Shown here piece after piece: positions 24,875 through 34,593 of a stretch of 64,000 bases of DNA (its first letter is position 1; each line of letters begins with the position of its first letter). The notes below the pieces were generated by a model. The model had not been told where the DNA came from. It searched no databases and saw only the letters and a list, made by a program, of their open reading frames with translations. Location: NCBI RefSeq assembly GCF_006494425.1, contig NZ_VHIV01000006.1:62001-126000 (forward strand), given 5' to 3'. The DNA comes from Bacillus dicomae (GTDB lineage Bacteria > Bacillota > Bacilli > Bacillales > Bacillaceae_G). A program made the position numbers and the translations under genes.

Positions 24875-25606
24875 TTAATGATTTAACACTCGGCTTAAAA
24901 ATAAACGCGCTCTTTCTTGTTCAGGACTCGCAAAAAATTGCGCCGGTGTTGTATCCTCAATGATCTTGCCATCATCCATAAATAAAATCCGATCGGCTAC
25001 TTCTCGCGCAAATCCCATTTCATGCGTGACAACGACCATCGTCATCCCTTCCTTAGCTAGCGTTTTCATAACATCAAGTACTTCCCCGATCATCTCTGGA
25101 TCAAGAGCAGACGTAGGCTCATCGAATAGCATAATTTCCGGCTGCATCGCAAGTCCTCTAGCAATTGCCACCCGTTGCTGTTGTCCTCCAGATAATTGAT
25201 GTGGATATACACCGGCCTTCTCTGGAATTCCTACTTTCTCTAAATAAAACATCGCTGTTTTCTCTGCTTCCTCTTTTGAAATTTTATTTACTTTAATAGG
25301 TGCTAGAGTAATATTTTGAAGAACCGTCTTATGTGGGTATAAATAAAAATGCTGAAAGACCATCCCAATATTTCGGCGTAATTCATTCATATCTGTTTTT
25401 GCATTGTGTACCTCTGTATTTTGTACAATTAATTCTCCATCTGTAATTGACTCTAGCTGGTTTATACACCGAAGTAATGTACTTTTTCCTGATCCCGAAG
25501 GCCCAACAACTACTACCACTTCACCTTTTTTCACTTGCACATTAATATCTTTTAAAACTTGAAAATTACCATAATATTTATTTACGTTACGAAACTCTAT
25601 CAACAT
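24875..25606 (-). CDS. glnQ: glutamine ABC transporter ATPase GlnQ
   Basis: A 243-residue ATPase of a polar amino-acid importer. Walker [10 protein letters not shown] near residue 36, Q-loop [20 protein letters not shown], signature [19 protein letters not shown] near 135, and Walker [21 protein letters not shown] are intact. The frame stays open to 25693, but the ATG at 25606, preceded by AAGGGGTGAG, gives the usual family length and N-terminus ([20 protein letters not shown]). First gene of the operon. Confidence 0.9.
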   Translation of the reverse strand: MLIEFRNVNKYYGNFQVLKDINVQVKKGEVVVVVGPSGSGKSTLLRCINQLESITDGELIVQNTEVHNAKTDMNELRRNIGMVFQHFYLYPHKTVLQNITLAPIKVNKISKEEAEKTAMFYLEKVGIPEKAGVYPHQLSGGQQQRVAIARGLAMQPEIMLFDEPTSALDPEMIGEVLDVMKTLAKEGMTMVVVTHEMGFAREVADRILFMDDGKIIEDTTPAQFFASPEQERARLFLSRVLNH

Positions 25607-25695
25607 ACTCACCCCTTCCCCTAACAAAGCATGTACATTCTTTTTATATTCAAAAATAGGCAAAAAAATAACTTCTAGCCTCATTTTGTCCATAA

Positions 25696-25725
25696 AAAAA
25701 GCAAAGGATTTTCCCTTTGCTTTTT
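25696..25725 (-). terminator. intrinsic terminator of the alanine symporter gene
   Basis: AAAAAGCAAAGG pairs with CCTTTGCTTTTT around a 6-nt loop. Confidence 0.85.
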
Positions 25726-25738
25726 CATTTCTATTCCA

Positions 25739-27202
25739 TTAAGATACTTCTTCTTTCTTATCTTTTCCGTATTCATGCTCCCAAAAATCAGCATTTTTAA
25801 TTCCTAACGGCCCTGGATCGAATACTGGATCTTTTCCTTCTTTTTTCTGCTTTTCATAATCCTTTAATGCAACTAATGCAGGTTTTTGTAACAATAAAAT
25901 CGCAATGATATTTACCCATGCCATAATCCCTACACCGATGTCCCCTAAAGCCCAAGCCGTAGCTGCTGTTTTTATACAGCCATAGAATACAGCTCCTAAA
26001 AATACAAATTTTAATACCATAGACATCCAAGGACGGTCTTTATCACGATTTAAGTACGCGATATTCGTTTCTGCAATGTAGTAATACGCCATAATTGTTG
26101 TAAATGCAAAGAATAATAATGAGATTGCAACGAAACCGTTTCCAAATCCAGGGAAAACAGATTCTACTGCTGCCTGTGTATATCCCGGCCCTGGTTGCGC
26201 ACCATTTAATTTATTTACGATAAAGTTTTTTCCGCTTGCATCAAATACGTTATACATGCCTGTAATAATCATCATAAATGCTGTTGCTGAACAAACAAAT
26301 AATGTATCAATGTAAACGGAAAATGCTTGCACTAACCCTTGCTTAGCTGGATGCGATACTTCAGCCGCTGCAGCTGCATGTGGCCCAGTTCCTTGTCCTG
26401 CTTCATTGGAGTAAATACCACGTTTTACACCCCAAGAAATTGCTAAACCGATAATACCACCAAAAGCAGCTTCTAATGCAAATGCACTTCTTATAATTAA
26501 CATAAATGCTTCTGGCAATTTTTCAATATTCATAGCAACAATAACGCAAGCTACTAATATATAACCTACTGCCATAAACGGTACTACAACTTGAGCTACG
26601 TTAACAATTCGCTTTACTCCACCGAAAATAATAAGAGCTAATACAACAACTAATAAAGCCCCTGATAATGTAGTGTTAATTCCAAAAGCTGTCTCTAAAC
26701 TTACAGCAATACTATTTGCTTGCACGCCCGGTAATAAAAGCCCAGTTGCAAGAATTGTCGCTGCAACGAATACTAACGCATACCATTTAACACCTAAACC
26801 TTTCTCAATGTAATAAGCAGGTCCACCACGAAACTGTCCTTGATGTTTCGTCTTATATATTTGCGCGAGTGTTGATTCTACATAGGCTGATCCTGCCCCT
26901 AAAAAGGCTACTGCCCACATCCAAAATACAGCTCCTGGTCCACCGAAGGCAACTGCTGTTGCTACCCCAGCTATATTCCCTGTCCCAACGCGTCCTGATA
27001 ATGAAAGTGCTAACGCTTGGAAGGAAGAAACACCAGCCTCTGATTTTTCTCCTTGAAATGTCAGCTTCACCATTTCTCCTACATGCCTTACTTGTAAAAA
27101 CCTCGTTCGAATAGAGAAATATAAACCTACTCCTAAACATAAATAAACAAGTGCTGGACTCCAAACAATATCATTTAACCAATTTACGAAAGCTTCCAAC
27201 AT
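25739..27202 (-). CDS. sodium:alanine symporter, AGCS family
   Basis: A 487-residue transporter importing alanine or glycine with Na+. The family signature SGRVGTGNIAGVATAVAFGG near residue 70 is plain, as are FRGGPAYYIEKGLGVKWYA near 124 and RGIYSNEAGQGTGPHAAAAA near 270. About 10-11 membrane helices. GAGGAGGGGGA precedes the ATG. Single-gene unit with its own promoter and terminator; related to B. subtilis AlsT. A CodY-like box lies between promoter and start. Confidence 0.92.
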   Translation of the reverse strand: MLEAFVNWLNDIVWSPALVYLCLGVGLYFSIRTRFLQVRHVGEMVKLTFQGEKSEAGVSSFQALALSLSGRVGTGNIAGVATAVAFGGPGAVFWMWAVAFLGAGSAYVESTLAQIYKTKHQGQFRGGPAYYIEKGLGVKWYALVFVAATILATGLLLPGVQANSIAVSLETAFGINTTLSGALLVVVLALIIFGGVKRIVNVAQVVVPFMAVGYILVACVIVAMNIEKLPEAFMLIIRSAFALEAAFGGIIGLAISWGVKRGIYSNEAGQGTGPHAAAAAEVSHPAKQGLVQAFSVYIDTLFVCSATAFMMIITGMYNVFDASGKNFIVNKLNGAQPGPGYTQAAVESVFPGFGNGFVAISLLFFAFTTIMAYYYIAETNIAYLNRDKDRPWMSMVLKFVFLGAVFYGCIKTAATAWALGDIGVGIMAWVNIIAILLLQKPALVALKDYEKQKKEGKDPVFDPGPLGIKNADFWEHEYGKDKKEEVS

Positions 27203-27224
27203 TCCCCCTCCTCTTTTTATAAAG

Positions 27225-27274
27225 AATATTCAGAATATATATAAAATTATAAGTGCATACCGAATCTAGGACAA
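27225..27274 (-). promoter_or_regulatory. alanine symporter promoter with CodY-like box
   Basis: On the minus strand TTGTCC (27269-27274) and TATAAT (27246-27251) are 17 nt apart. AATATTCAGAATATA at 27225-27239 matches the CodY box at 12 of 15 positions and lies at the transcription start. Confidence 0.6.
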
Positions 27275-27310
27275 TATTATTTTAATAAAGTAAACATATT
27301 TTTGTATAAA

Positions 27311-27346
27311 AAAACAAAGTATATATTGTTTTATATACTTTGTTTT
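27311..27346 (-). terminator. intrinsic terminator of the CPBP/APH operon
   Basis: A perfect 15-bp stem AAAACAAAGTATATA / TATATACTTTGTTTT with a 6-nt loop. Confidence 0.85.
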
Positions 27347-27358
27347 GAACAAAATGTA

Positions 27359-28330
27359 TTATATATTCACAATTGCTTCTTTACTTATAATTCTTTCATG
27401 TAATTCTTCAGATAATTTCCGGAAGTTATCTGGCATATCTTTCCCCTTAAACTTCTTTTGAATTGTACCGTATAAACCAACATCACGTAGACGTAAGAAC
27501 AACGGTAACGATTCATACCAACTATCCGCCAGTCTGTGCTCATACTCATATCCTTTTCGTAACACTTGTAACTGTTTACGAGCAAAATCTGTCTTCTCTT
27601 CCACTGTCCACGGTGTAAATAGAACTGAGTAGTAGAGAACCATCGCTAAATCATGTATAAAGTAATTATAAGCCGCATCATCAAAATCAAAGATTGTTAG
27701 CTCTTTTCCATCATAATGAAAATTACCTGGATGAATGTCACCGTGCATAAGACCGAACGTTTCTCTTTCAATTGGAAGAGCCTTTATTTCATCCATTAAT
27801 ACCGCTGCAATCTTCTTCACTTGATCATCTTCTAATTCATTCACAATCCCGCTCTCATCTTCTTCCCACGTATCACGATTATCTGTTTTAGGATAATCCA
27901 TTGTTAGTCGATGTAGTTGGCCAATCGCTTTTCCCCATGCTTCAAAGTAAGCATCTCCCCAATAAGGGGATTCTTCTCCTTTTACTTGCTCACCTTTTGC
28001 ATATGTAAATAAGGAAGCGAAAAAGAAAGTCCCATCCTCTGCTCCGATTTCTTCTACAAGATTTTGAAACGTTGAGTAAAGAGGTCCTGCTACCTTTGCT
28101 CCGTTCTCCGCAACATATCGTAAAAAATCTAGTTCAGCCTCGACTTCTTTTTTAGAGCGATGAGACGAATGCGTTAAACGTAATACATAGTCTTCATCTT
28201 TATCACCCTTCGCCTTAAAAATATAATTCTCAAAATCTCCAAGCGGCTTGTCTTCCACTGTTACATGAAATGCCTTTGCTGCTCTTGCTAAAACCTCTTT
28301 TGTAAAAACTCGTTCTACAGCTATTTCCAT
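27359..28330 (-). CDS. aminoglycoside-phosphotransferase-like kinase
   Basis: A 323-residue APH/choline-kinase-fold protein. The Brenner motif reads LMHGDIHPGNFHYD near residue 196 and the metal-binding DFG equivalent FDFDDAAYNYF follows near 215. DYVLRLTHSSHRSKKEVEAE near 50 carries the glycine-poor N-lobe and the ATP-contacting Lys/Glu. It resembles Bacillus YerI-type kinases more than resistance enzymes, so a small-molecule substrate is likelier than antibiotics. GGAGGGATATAT precedes the ATG. It follows the CPBP gene by 23 nt. Confidence 0.85.
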   Translation of the reverse strand: MEIAVERVFTKEVLARAAKAFHVTVEDKPLGDFENYIFKAKGDKDEDYVLRLTHSSHRSKKEVEAELDFLRYVAENGAKVAGPLYSTFQNLVEEIGAEDGTFFFASLFTYAKGEQVKGEESPYWGDAYFEAWGKAIGQLHRLTMDYPKTDNRDTWEEDESGIVNELEDDQVKKIAAVLMDEIKALPIERETFGLMHGDIHPGNFHYDGKELTIFDFDDAAYNYFIHDLAMVLYYSVLFTPWTVEEKTDFARKQLQVLRKGYEYEHRLADSWYESLPLFLRLRDVGLYGTIQKKFKGKDMPDNFRKLSEELHERIISKEAIVNI

Positions 28331-28353
28331 ATATATCCCTCCTATATATCTTC

Positions 28354-29040
28354 TTAATTCGACATAAATGTGAGAAGTACTGCTAGAAAGTTGAATAATG
28401 CGTGGACAATCATAGCTGATAAAATAGAATTTGTTTTCTCATATAACCAAGCAAATACTACACCACTCAAAAAGTTCACCGGTAATGTGTTATATGTGGG
28501 AATATGGACAACGGTAAATATTATGGAACTGATAAACACACCGCCCCATATACCATATCTATCACGAAAAAAAGTATAAAAAACACCTCGATATAAAATC
28601 TCTTCATAGATCGGTGATATAATTGCTGCTCCAATTACCGCGATACAGAATGAATAGATTGATTTATCATTTTGGACCGTCTCCGTCTTACTATTTTCAA
28701 AGGAAATGCCCATTTTCTCCATTATCATTAATACAGCAATACTAGCTACAATTAAGAAAATAACCGCTCCAACTGTCCATAAAAGATCTTTCCATGAAAG
28801 CTTCCGAATTCCAATATCTTTCCACGAGAGTTTATACCTTTTTATACAAAAAAGATAAACTACAGTAGTAAATATCACTGCCATTATAAATCCCATTAAT
28901 ACCCCAGCATATAATGAGTTACCTATTATTTTTAAAGCATAGTCATAAAAAAGAGATTCAACAGTTACTGGAACAATAATAAATACAAACACAAATAAAT
29001 ATAAAACTTCTTTCCATCCCCACATATGCCTCAAAGTCAT
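28354..29040 (-). CDS. CPBP-family intramembrane metalloprotease
   Basis: A 228-residue membrane protein with about 6-7 helices. The Abi/CPBP motifs are intact: EEILYRGVFYTFFRDR near residue 145 (EExxxR), the FxxxH motif in SSIIFTVVHIP near 173, and a third His/Asn set in VHALFNFLAV near 216. Family members cleave prenylated or membrane proteins, or act in bacteriocin immunity; the role here is unknown. GGGGATGATATAA precedes the ATG. Probably cotranscribed with the kinase gene. Confidence 0.85.
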   Translation of the reverse strand: MTLRHMWGWKEVLYLFVFVFIIVPVTVESLFYDYALKIIGNSLYAGVLMGFIMAVIFTTVVYLFCIKRYKLSWKDIGIRKLSWKDLLWTVGAVIFLIVASIAVLMIMEKMGISFENSKTETVQNDKSIYSFCIAVIGAAIISPIYEEILYRGVFYTFFRDRYGIWGGVFISSIIFTVVHIPTYNTLPVNFLSGVVFAWLYEKTNSILSAMIVHALFNFLAVLLTFMSN

Positions 29041-29190
29041 TTATATCATCCCCTATATCCTATTTTCTACAGTATAAAAGATGACGTAACGTAACTTTCA
29101 AGCTGCTTTTTTAAAAATAATCCAAGCATAAATTTCTCACAACAAGCAAAAATTAACAGAAGTAACTTTATTCTAAAAGAGGTGGAAATT

Positions 29191-30693
29191 ATGACAGAGC
29201 AAAAGGAACAACAAGAGAATACGGGTCAAAAGCATATGTTTCCATCACTTCCGGAAAATATTAATTACATTGAAAATAAGCTCTGTCATTCAGACGATAT
29301 AAAAAAATTAGATGTTCCATTTCAAAGCGGAAAAGGAACAATCTTATATATCGAATCTTTAGCAGACCCAAATTTAATTCACCAATTAGCTCTTGAGCCT
29401 TTATTAACTCGGTCGGATTTACCTTTGGATAAAGCTTTCGCCACATTAAATATGAAAAAAGAAACAAATTTAAATTATGGCGTACAGCTTCTATTACAAG
29501 GTAAATCCTTATATTTTCATGAACACGTCAACAGTTTTTGTATTTTCGAAACAGCTCTATCCCTAAAGAGAGATATAACAGAACCTGATAATGAAGGAAT
29601 TGTACGTGGACCACATACTGGTTTTGTAGAAGACTTAGCAACCAATTTAGCTTCCATTCGCAAACTCATAAAAAGTCCACATGTCGTCGTTAAATATTTC
29701 ACGCTTGGTGAAGAAATGCACACGAAAGTGGCAATTGCTTATATGCAAAACATAGCGAATGACGATTTAGTTACAGAAGTGAAAAGAAGGCTAGAAACGA
29801 TTAAAACGGACGCACTCATGCCTCCAGGATATATACAAGAGTTTATAGAGGATACGTCTTTTTCACCCTTCCCGCAGCAATTAAATACAGAGCGTCCAGA
29901 TAGAGTTGCAGCAAATTTAATGGAAGGACGAGTTGCTATTTTATCTGATGGAGATCCAACAGCGCTCATCGTTCCTGTTACGTTATTTGCTTTCTATCAA
30001 TCACCAGATGATTATAATAACCGTTGGATTGTCGGTTCTTTCGTCCGAATGATTCGCTTAGTGAGTTTCTTGATTGCTTTTCTCTTACCAGCTATATATA
30101 TCGCAACCGTAGCCTTTCATCCTGATGTATTGCCGCTTGAACTTGTGTATACAATTAAAGCCTCATTAGAGAAAGTACCACTTCCTCCTATTTTTGAAGC
30201 TCTCTTAATGGAGCTAATTTTCGAGTTATTACGGGAAGCTGGTATTCGCTTGCCGAGCAGAGTTGGACAAACAATCGGTATTGTAGGCGGTTTAGTAATT
30301 GGTGATGCAATTGTAAAGGCTGGACTTGTTTCTTATACGATGATCATTGTTGTAGCTTTAACTGCGATTTCATCTTTTCTCGTTCCATCAAACGATATGA
30401 GTTCAGCAGTTCGAATTCTTCGTTTTCCATTAATGATTCTTGCTGCTATATTCGGATACGTCGGAATATCATTCGGTCTAATTATAACTTTTGTTCATTT
30501 ATGTCAATTACATTCATTTCATACACCATATCTTTCTCCTGTTGCCCCGATGCGGATAAAAGATATGAAAGATTCTTTTGTAAGACTACCAATTTGGTCA
30601 TTTTGGGAACGACCACATGATCCAAAACCGAAAAAAATGCAACGACAACATGTAACGAGAGAGGATGAGAACGGTGACAAACACGCAAAGTAA
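29191..30693 (+). CDS. spore germination receptor A subunit (GerA family)
   Basis: A 500-residue A subunit of a nutrient germinant receptor in the spore inner membrane. It has a soluble N-terminal half, the conserved VRGPHTGFVEDLATNL near residue 145, and a C-terminal set of about five helices (LPSRVGQTIGIVGGLVIGDA near 366). The frame is open to a GTG at 29182, but AAGAGGTGG is 5 nt from the ATG at 29191. First gene of an A-B-C operon. Its position beside the tre genes suggests the cereus-group gerK operon, from memory only. Expected to be transcribed in the forespore by sigma-G; no clear promoter was seen. Confidence 0.92.
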   Translation: MTEQKEQQENTGQKHMFPSLPENINYIENKLCHSDDIKKLDVPFQSGKGTILYIESLADPNLIHQLALEPLLTRSDLPLDKAFATLNMKKETNLNYGVQLLLQGKSLYFHEHVNSFCIFETALSLKRDITEPDNEGIVRGPHTGFVEDLATNLASIRKLIKSPHVVVKYFTLGEEMHTKVAIAYMQNIANDDLVTEVKRRLETIKTDALMPPGYIQEFIEDTSFSPFPQQLNTERPDRVAANLMEGRVAILSDGDPTALIVPVTLFAFYQSPDDYNNRWIVGSFVRMIRLVSFLIAFLLPAIYIATVAFHPDVLPLELVYTIKASLEKVPLPPIFEALLMELIFELLREAGIRLPSRVGQTIGIVGGLVIGDAIVKAGLVSYTMIIVVALTAISSFLVPSNDMSSAVRILRFPLMILAAIFGYVGISFGLIITFVHLCQLHSFHTPYLSPVAPMRIKDMKDSFVRLPIWSFWERPHDPKPKKMQRQHVTREDENGDKHAK

Positions 30694-31780
30694 AATTTCG
30701 CTCGCTCAATTTACCTTTTTCGTTATTCAATGCCAAATCGGAGTTGGTATCCTTTCTCTACCTAACCGTCTTCACCCAATAGCAAAAGGAGGTGGATGGA
30801 TTTCTGTACTCATCGCCGGGCTTACAATTCAGCTTATTATTTTACTTATGTGGCTTTTTTTAAAACGATTTCCTGATGCAGATATGTATGAAAGTGTTTG
30901 TATGCTATTTGGTAATAAATTTGGAAAACTATTAGGTTTTGCTTATGTTTTTTATTTTATCCTTATCGGTATGACAGTTATGTTAAATGCTTGTAATGTC
31001 ATTAAAGTTTGGATATTACAAGCTACTCCTTGGTCTGCCATTCTCATCCTATTTACAATAGCTTGTTGCTATGTAGCCTATAATACATTTAAAGTAATTG
31101 TGCGATTTTATGTCATGGCTTCTATTCTTATTTTCCCAATGGCACTTTTAATTGGACTTGGGCTCTCACGGGCTGACTTTTCTTATATTTTTCCAATTAC
31201 AGAAGCTGGATGGTGGAATATTATTCAAGCATCCAAAGAAACAATTACAGCCATGTATGGTTTTGAAATTATTCTTATCGCTTTCCCAAAAGTAAATGGG
31301 AGTTCTATTGCAAAACTGAAGGCCATTTCTATCGCCAATGGATTTGTAACTCTTTTTTATACTTTTACCGTTTGGATTTGCTTTATCGTATTTAGTCCAA
31401 AACAAATTGAGCTTATTCCAGAACCAGTTGCTTACTTATTACGCTCCTTACATATCGGAATTATAGACCGAACTGATTTACTATTCATACCAATTTGGAT
31501 GATAACTGTTGTAGCTTCTATCGCTAGTTATTATTGCGCTGCTTCAATCGGAGTGGGACATATATTCAATCTTGCTAATCATAAAAAAGCTGTTCCAATC
31601 GTTGGTATTATTGCTTTTAGTGTAGCCTTATTTATAGATACACCTGAAGAATTAAAAGTAATTTCAACTTTCACTGATAAGTTCACGTATATTTTCATAG
31701 TTGTCCTCCCTCTTTTATTTCTACTTTATTCAGTAATAAGAAATAAGAAAGGAGAGCAGTATGTTCAAAAAAAGAGTTAA
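30674..31780 (+). CDS. spore germination receptor B subunit (GerB family)
   Basis: A 368-residue integral membrane subunit of the APC superfamily (2.A.3.9), with about 10 helices and thought to hold the germinant site. QFTFFVIQCQIGVGILSLPN is the TM1 signature. GTG at 30674 is chosen because GAGAGG is 9 nt upstream; the in-frame ATG at 30665 directly abuts that site. The start overlaps the A-subunit gene by 20 nt, so translation is probably coupled. No interruption is seen. Confidence 0.9.
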   Translation: MTNTQSKISLAQFTFFVIQCQIGVGILSLPNRLHPIAKGGGWISVLIAGLTIQLIILLMWLFLKRFPDADMYESVCMLFGNKFGKLLGFAYVFYFILIGMTVMLNACNVIKVWILQATPWSAILILFTIACCYVAYNTFKVIVRFYVMASILIFPMALLIGLGLSRADFSYIFPITEAGWWNIIQASKETITAMYGFEIILIAFPKVNGSSIAKLKAISIANGFVTLFYTFTVWICFIVFSPKQIELIPEPVAYLLRSLHIGIIDRTDLLFIPIWMITVVASIASYYCAASIGVGHIFNLANHKKAVPIVGIIAFSVALFIDTPEELKVISTFTDKFTYIFIVVLPLLFLLYSVIRNKKGEQYVQKKS

Positions 31781-32885
31781 ATTACTTTTTATATTATGTA
31801 CTAGTTCATTTCTTTCTGGCTGTTGGGATCAAGAACCATTAAGGGAAGCAAGGTTAGCTTATAGTATTGGATCTGATATTACGGAAGAGAATAAACTCCA
31901 GCAAACAATCGAGCTCGTAAAAAGTTCAAGCGGAGAGCAATCTTCATTCGAGAATGAAATACATTCAGCAACCGGACATAACATAAGGGATACAAGCGAT
32001 GCCCTAAAAAAAAATGTGACTGGGAATATTCGTTATTTCAAATATGGTGTTCAATTACTAGGAACCAAAATTCTAAAAAAAGGTATACTGCCCTATTTAG
32101 ATGTCAGCTTTCGGGATCCAACAAACCCAACTGCTTTAGTAAAACTTATTGCAGTAGATGGTGAAACATCCGAGATACTAGAAAAAAAGAAAGTAGGAAA
32201 TTTACTAATTGGAGATTTTCTAAAGAAAAAAGTGAAAAGCTTAGAAGAGATGAGTGTATTTCCGAAAGAAACTTTAGAAACAGCTGCTACAAAAATGTTA
32301 GATCCCGGTAAAGACTTTACCCTCCCTTCTATAAAAATAAAAGGAAAAGAAGTAATTACAAACGGATTAGCTTTATTTAACAATGATAAATTAACTGGGC
32401 ATTTACCTTTGAGACAATCTGTTTTATTCGTGTTATTAACCGGAAAAATGGGAACAAGTGCCCGTATAACTCAAAAACTTACTAGCGATGAATCCGAGAA
32501 GACATCTGACTATTTAACAATGGAAGTGAGTAATCGGAAATTAAAACGAGACTTAAAAATAACAACAGATAAAAAAGGAAATGTTTATGCTCACATTAAG
32601 CTTCAACTAAAAGTAATAGCACTTGAAGCACCAAGAGATAATATTTATAAAATGGAAGCCAGAAAAAAACTAAATAAGGAGTTATCAAAACAACTTACGA
32701 AAGAAGCGAAAAAAATAACAAACAAACTACAAAAAGCAAATTGTGATGCTTTCGGTATTGGAAGACATCTTATCGCTTATCATCCTGACTTATGGAAGAA
32801 AAAAAATTGGAATAAAGATTATGCAAAGGTAAAATTCAAACCTGAGGTAGAAGTAAATATTTTATATAGTGGTGTCTTAAAATAA
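31761..32885 (+). CDS. spore germination receptor C subunit lipoprotein (GerC family)
   Basis: A 374-residue lipoprotein with lipobox FLSGC (Cys21) followed by the GCWD motif found in nearly all GerC proteins. The three-domain extracytoplasmic body ends RHLIAYHPDLWKKKNW and VEVNILYSGVLK. AAAGGAGAGCAGT precedes the ATG, which overlaps gerB by 20 nt. Last gene before a bidirectional terminator. Confidence 0.92.
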   Translation: MFKKRVKLLFILCTSSFLSGCWDQEPLREARLAYSIGSDITEENKLQQTIELVKSSSGEQSSFENEIHSATGHNIRDTSDALKKNVTGNIRYFKYGVQLLGTKILKKGILPYLDVSFRDPTNPTALVKLIAVDGETSEILEKKKVGNLLIGDFLKKKVKSLEEMSVFPKETLETAATKMLDPGKDFTLPSIKIKGKEVITNGLALFNNDKLTGHLPLRQSVLFVLLTGKMGTSARITQKLTSDESEKTSDYLTMEVSNRKLKRDLKITTDKKGNVYAHIKLQLKVIALEAPRDNIYKMEARKKLNKELSKQLTKEAKKITNKLQKANCDAFGIGRHLIAYHPDLWKKKNWNKDYAKVKFKPEVEVNILYSGVLK

Positions 32886-32920
32886 AAAGGTTGTATGCCG
32901 CGCGGGCATACAACCTTTTT
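32884..32920. terminator. bidirectional terminator between ger operon and treA
   Basis: A perfect 16-bp stem, AAAAAGGTTGTATGCC with GGCATACAACCTTTTT, overlapping the treA stop codon. Confidence 0.9.
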
Positions 32921-34580
32921 ATTTCGTATATCGATACACAACTGATTCATATGGTCTTAAGTGAAGGTTTGCAATATCCTTGCTGGAATCTTTATAATTC
33001 GACAGTAGTACTTCTTGTTTCATTCCATCTAATTGAACATGGACTGGTACAGAATACATTATTTCTTCTCCATAAAAGTTATTGATAACAAGTAATACCT
33101 CATCATTTACAGTACGTGTATATGCCCAAATCTTAGTGTGATTTTCATCTAAAATAGCATATTCTCCTTCTGTCATAACATCATATGTTTTTCTTAATTC
33201 GATTAGTTTTTTATAATGATAAAATACAGACCCTTTATCTTCTAATGCCTTCTCTACATTTATTTCTTTAAAGTTTTCAGCCACTGAAATCCAAGGTGTA
33301 CTTGTTGTAAAACCACTGTTCACCTCTTCATTCCACTGCATCGGAGTACGAGAATTATCACGAGATTTTTGTTTTAAAATCCCGATAATCTCTTCTTTTG
33401 ATAATCCTTCTTCTAGCTTTATATCGTATATATTTAACGATTCCACATCGCGGTATTGCTCAATAGATTCGAATTTAGGATTTGTCATACCAATTTCTTC
33501 GCCTTGATAAATGTAAGGTGTGCCCTGTAACATATGCATAGCTGTTGCTAACATTTTTGCAGATTCATTCCTATACTTCCCATCATTACCGAAGCGCGAC
33601 ACAATACGAGGCTGGTCATGATTACACCAGAATAACGCATTCCAACCGCCGCCCTTTTGCATTTCAATTTGCCAATTAGACATAATCTCTTTTAATTTAA
33701 TAAAATTAAAATCTGCTTTCGTCCACTTATCACCATTCGGATAGTCTACTTTTAAATGATGGAAACTAAATGTCATGCTCAGTTCATTACGATCAGGGTT
33801 TGAATATTTAATACAATTATCAATCGTCGTAGATGACATTTCTCCAACTGTAATGACATCTTTCCCTTCAAAAACATTTCGATTCATCTCTTGTAAATAT
33901 TCATGAACGCGCGGGCCGTCTGTATAATATTTACGACCATCGCTTATCGCCGTACTTCCATCATCATTTAAAAACTGTTGATGTTTTGAAATTAAATTAA
34001 TAACATCTAATCGGAATCCAGTTACCCCTTTATCAAGCCAAAAACGCATCATATCATATACTTCTTCACGAAGTTTTTCATTTTCCCAATTTAAATCAGC
34101 TTGTGTCTCATCGAATAGATGTAAAAAATATTGCTCTGTCTTCTCATCATATTTCCAAGCAGACCCACCAAACTTAGATTGCCAATTATTTTTTTCATCA
34201 CGCCAAATATAGTAATTACGATACGGACTATTTTTATCTTCCTTCGCTTCTTTAAACCACTTATGTTCCGTCGAACTATGATTTACAACGATATCAAGCA
34301 TAATTTCAATATTACGTGCTTTGGCTTCTTCTAAAAGCTCTTCAAACTCTTCCATCGTTCCGTAAGATGGATCGATACTGTAGTAATCACTTACATCGTA
34401 TCCATTATCATTTTGTGGCGATTGGTATATCGGTGTTAACCAAATATAATCTACTCCGAGTTCTTTTAAGTAATCTAGTTTTTCTGTAACCCCTTTTATA
34501 TCACCGGTTTCTTTATTGTAATAGCTATTAAAGCTCTTCGGATAAATTTGATAAACTACACTTTTATGCCAATCCTTCAT
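32919..34580 (-). CDS. treA: trehalose-6-phosphate hydrolase (phospho-alpha-glucosidase)
   Basis: A 553-residue GH13 enzyme that splits trehalose 6-phosphate into glucose and glucose 6-phosphate in the cytoplasm. GH13 regions are visible: DIVVNHSS near residue 97, GFRLDVINLIS with the nucleophile Asp near 199, VITVGEM with the acid Glu near 255, and FWCNHDQPR near 325. The start MKDWHKSVVYQIYPKSFNSY is typical. GGAGGAAGTTAAAC precedes the ATG. It follows treP by 13 nt. Confidence 0.93.
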   Translation of the reverse strand: MKDWHKSVVYQIYPKSFNSYYNKETGDIKGVTEKLDYLKELGVDYIWLTPIYQSPQNDNGYDVSDYYSIDPSYGTMEEFEELLEEAKARNIEIMLDIVVNHSSTEHKWFKEAKEDKNSPYRNYYIWRDEKNNWQSKFGGSAWKYDEKTEQYFLHLFDETQADLNWENEKLREEVYDMMRFWLDKGVTGFRLDVINLISKHQQFLNDDGSTAISDGRKYYTDGPRVHEYLQEMNRNVFEGKDVITVGEMSSTTIDNCIKYSNPDRNELSMTFSFHHLKVDYPNGDKWTKADFNFIKLKEIMSNWQIEMQKGGGWNALFWCNHDQPRIVSRFGNDGKYRNESAKMLATAMHMLQGTPYIYQGEEIGMTNPKFESIEQYRDVESLNIYDIKLEEGLSKEEIIGILKQKSRDNSRTPMQWNEEVNSGFTTSTPWISVAENFKEINVEKALEDKGSVFYHYKKLIELRKTYDVMTEGEYAILDENHTKIWAYTRTVNDEVLLVINNFYGEEIMYSVPVHVQLDGMKQEVLLSNYKDSSKDIANLHLRPYESVVYRYTK

Positions 34581-34593
34581 GTTTAACTTCCTC

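Noticed and set aside
29100-29180. Sigma-G promoter for the germination operon
   Set aside because: No pair of elements with acceptable spacing could be made out by eye.
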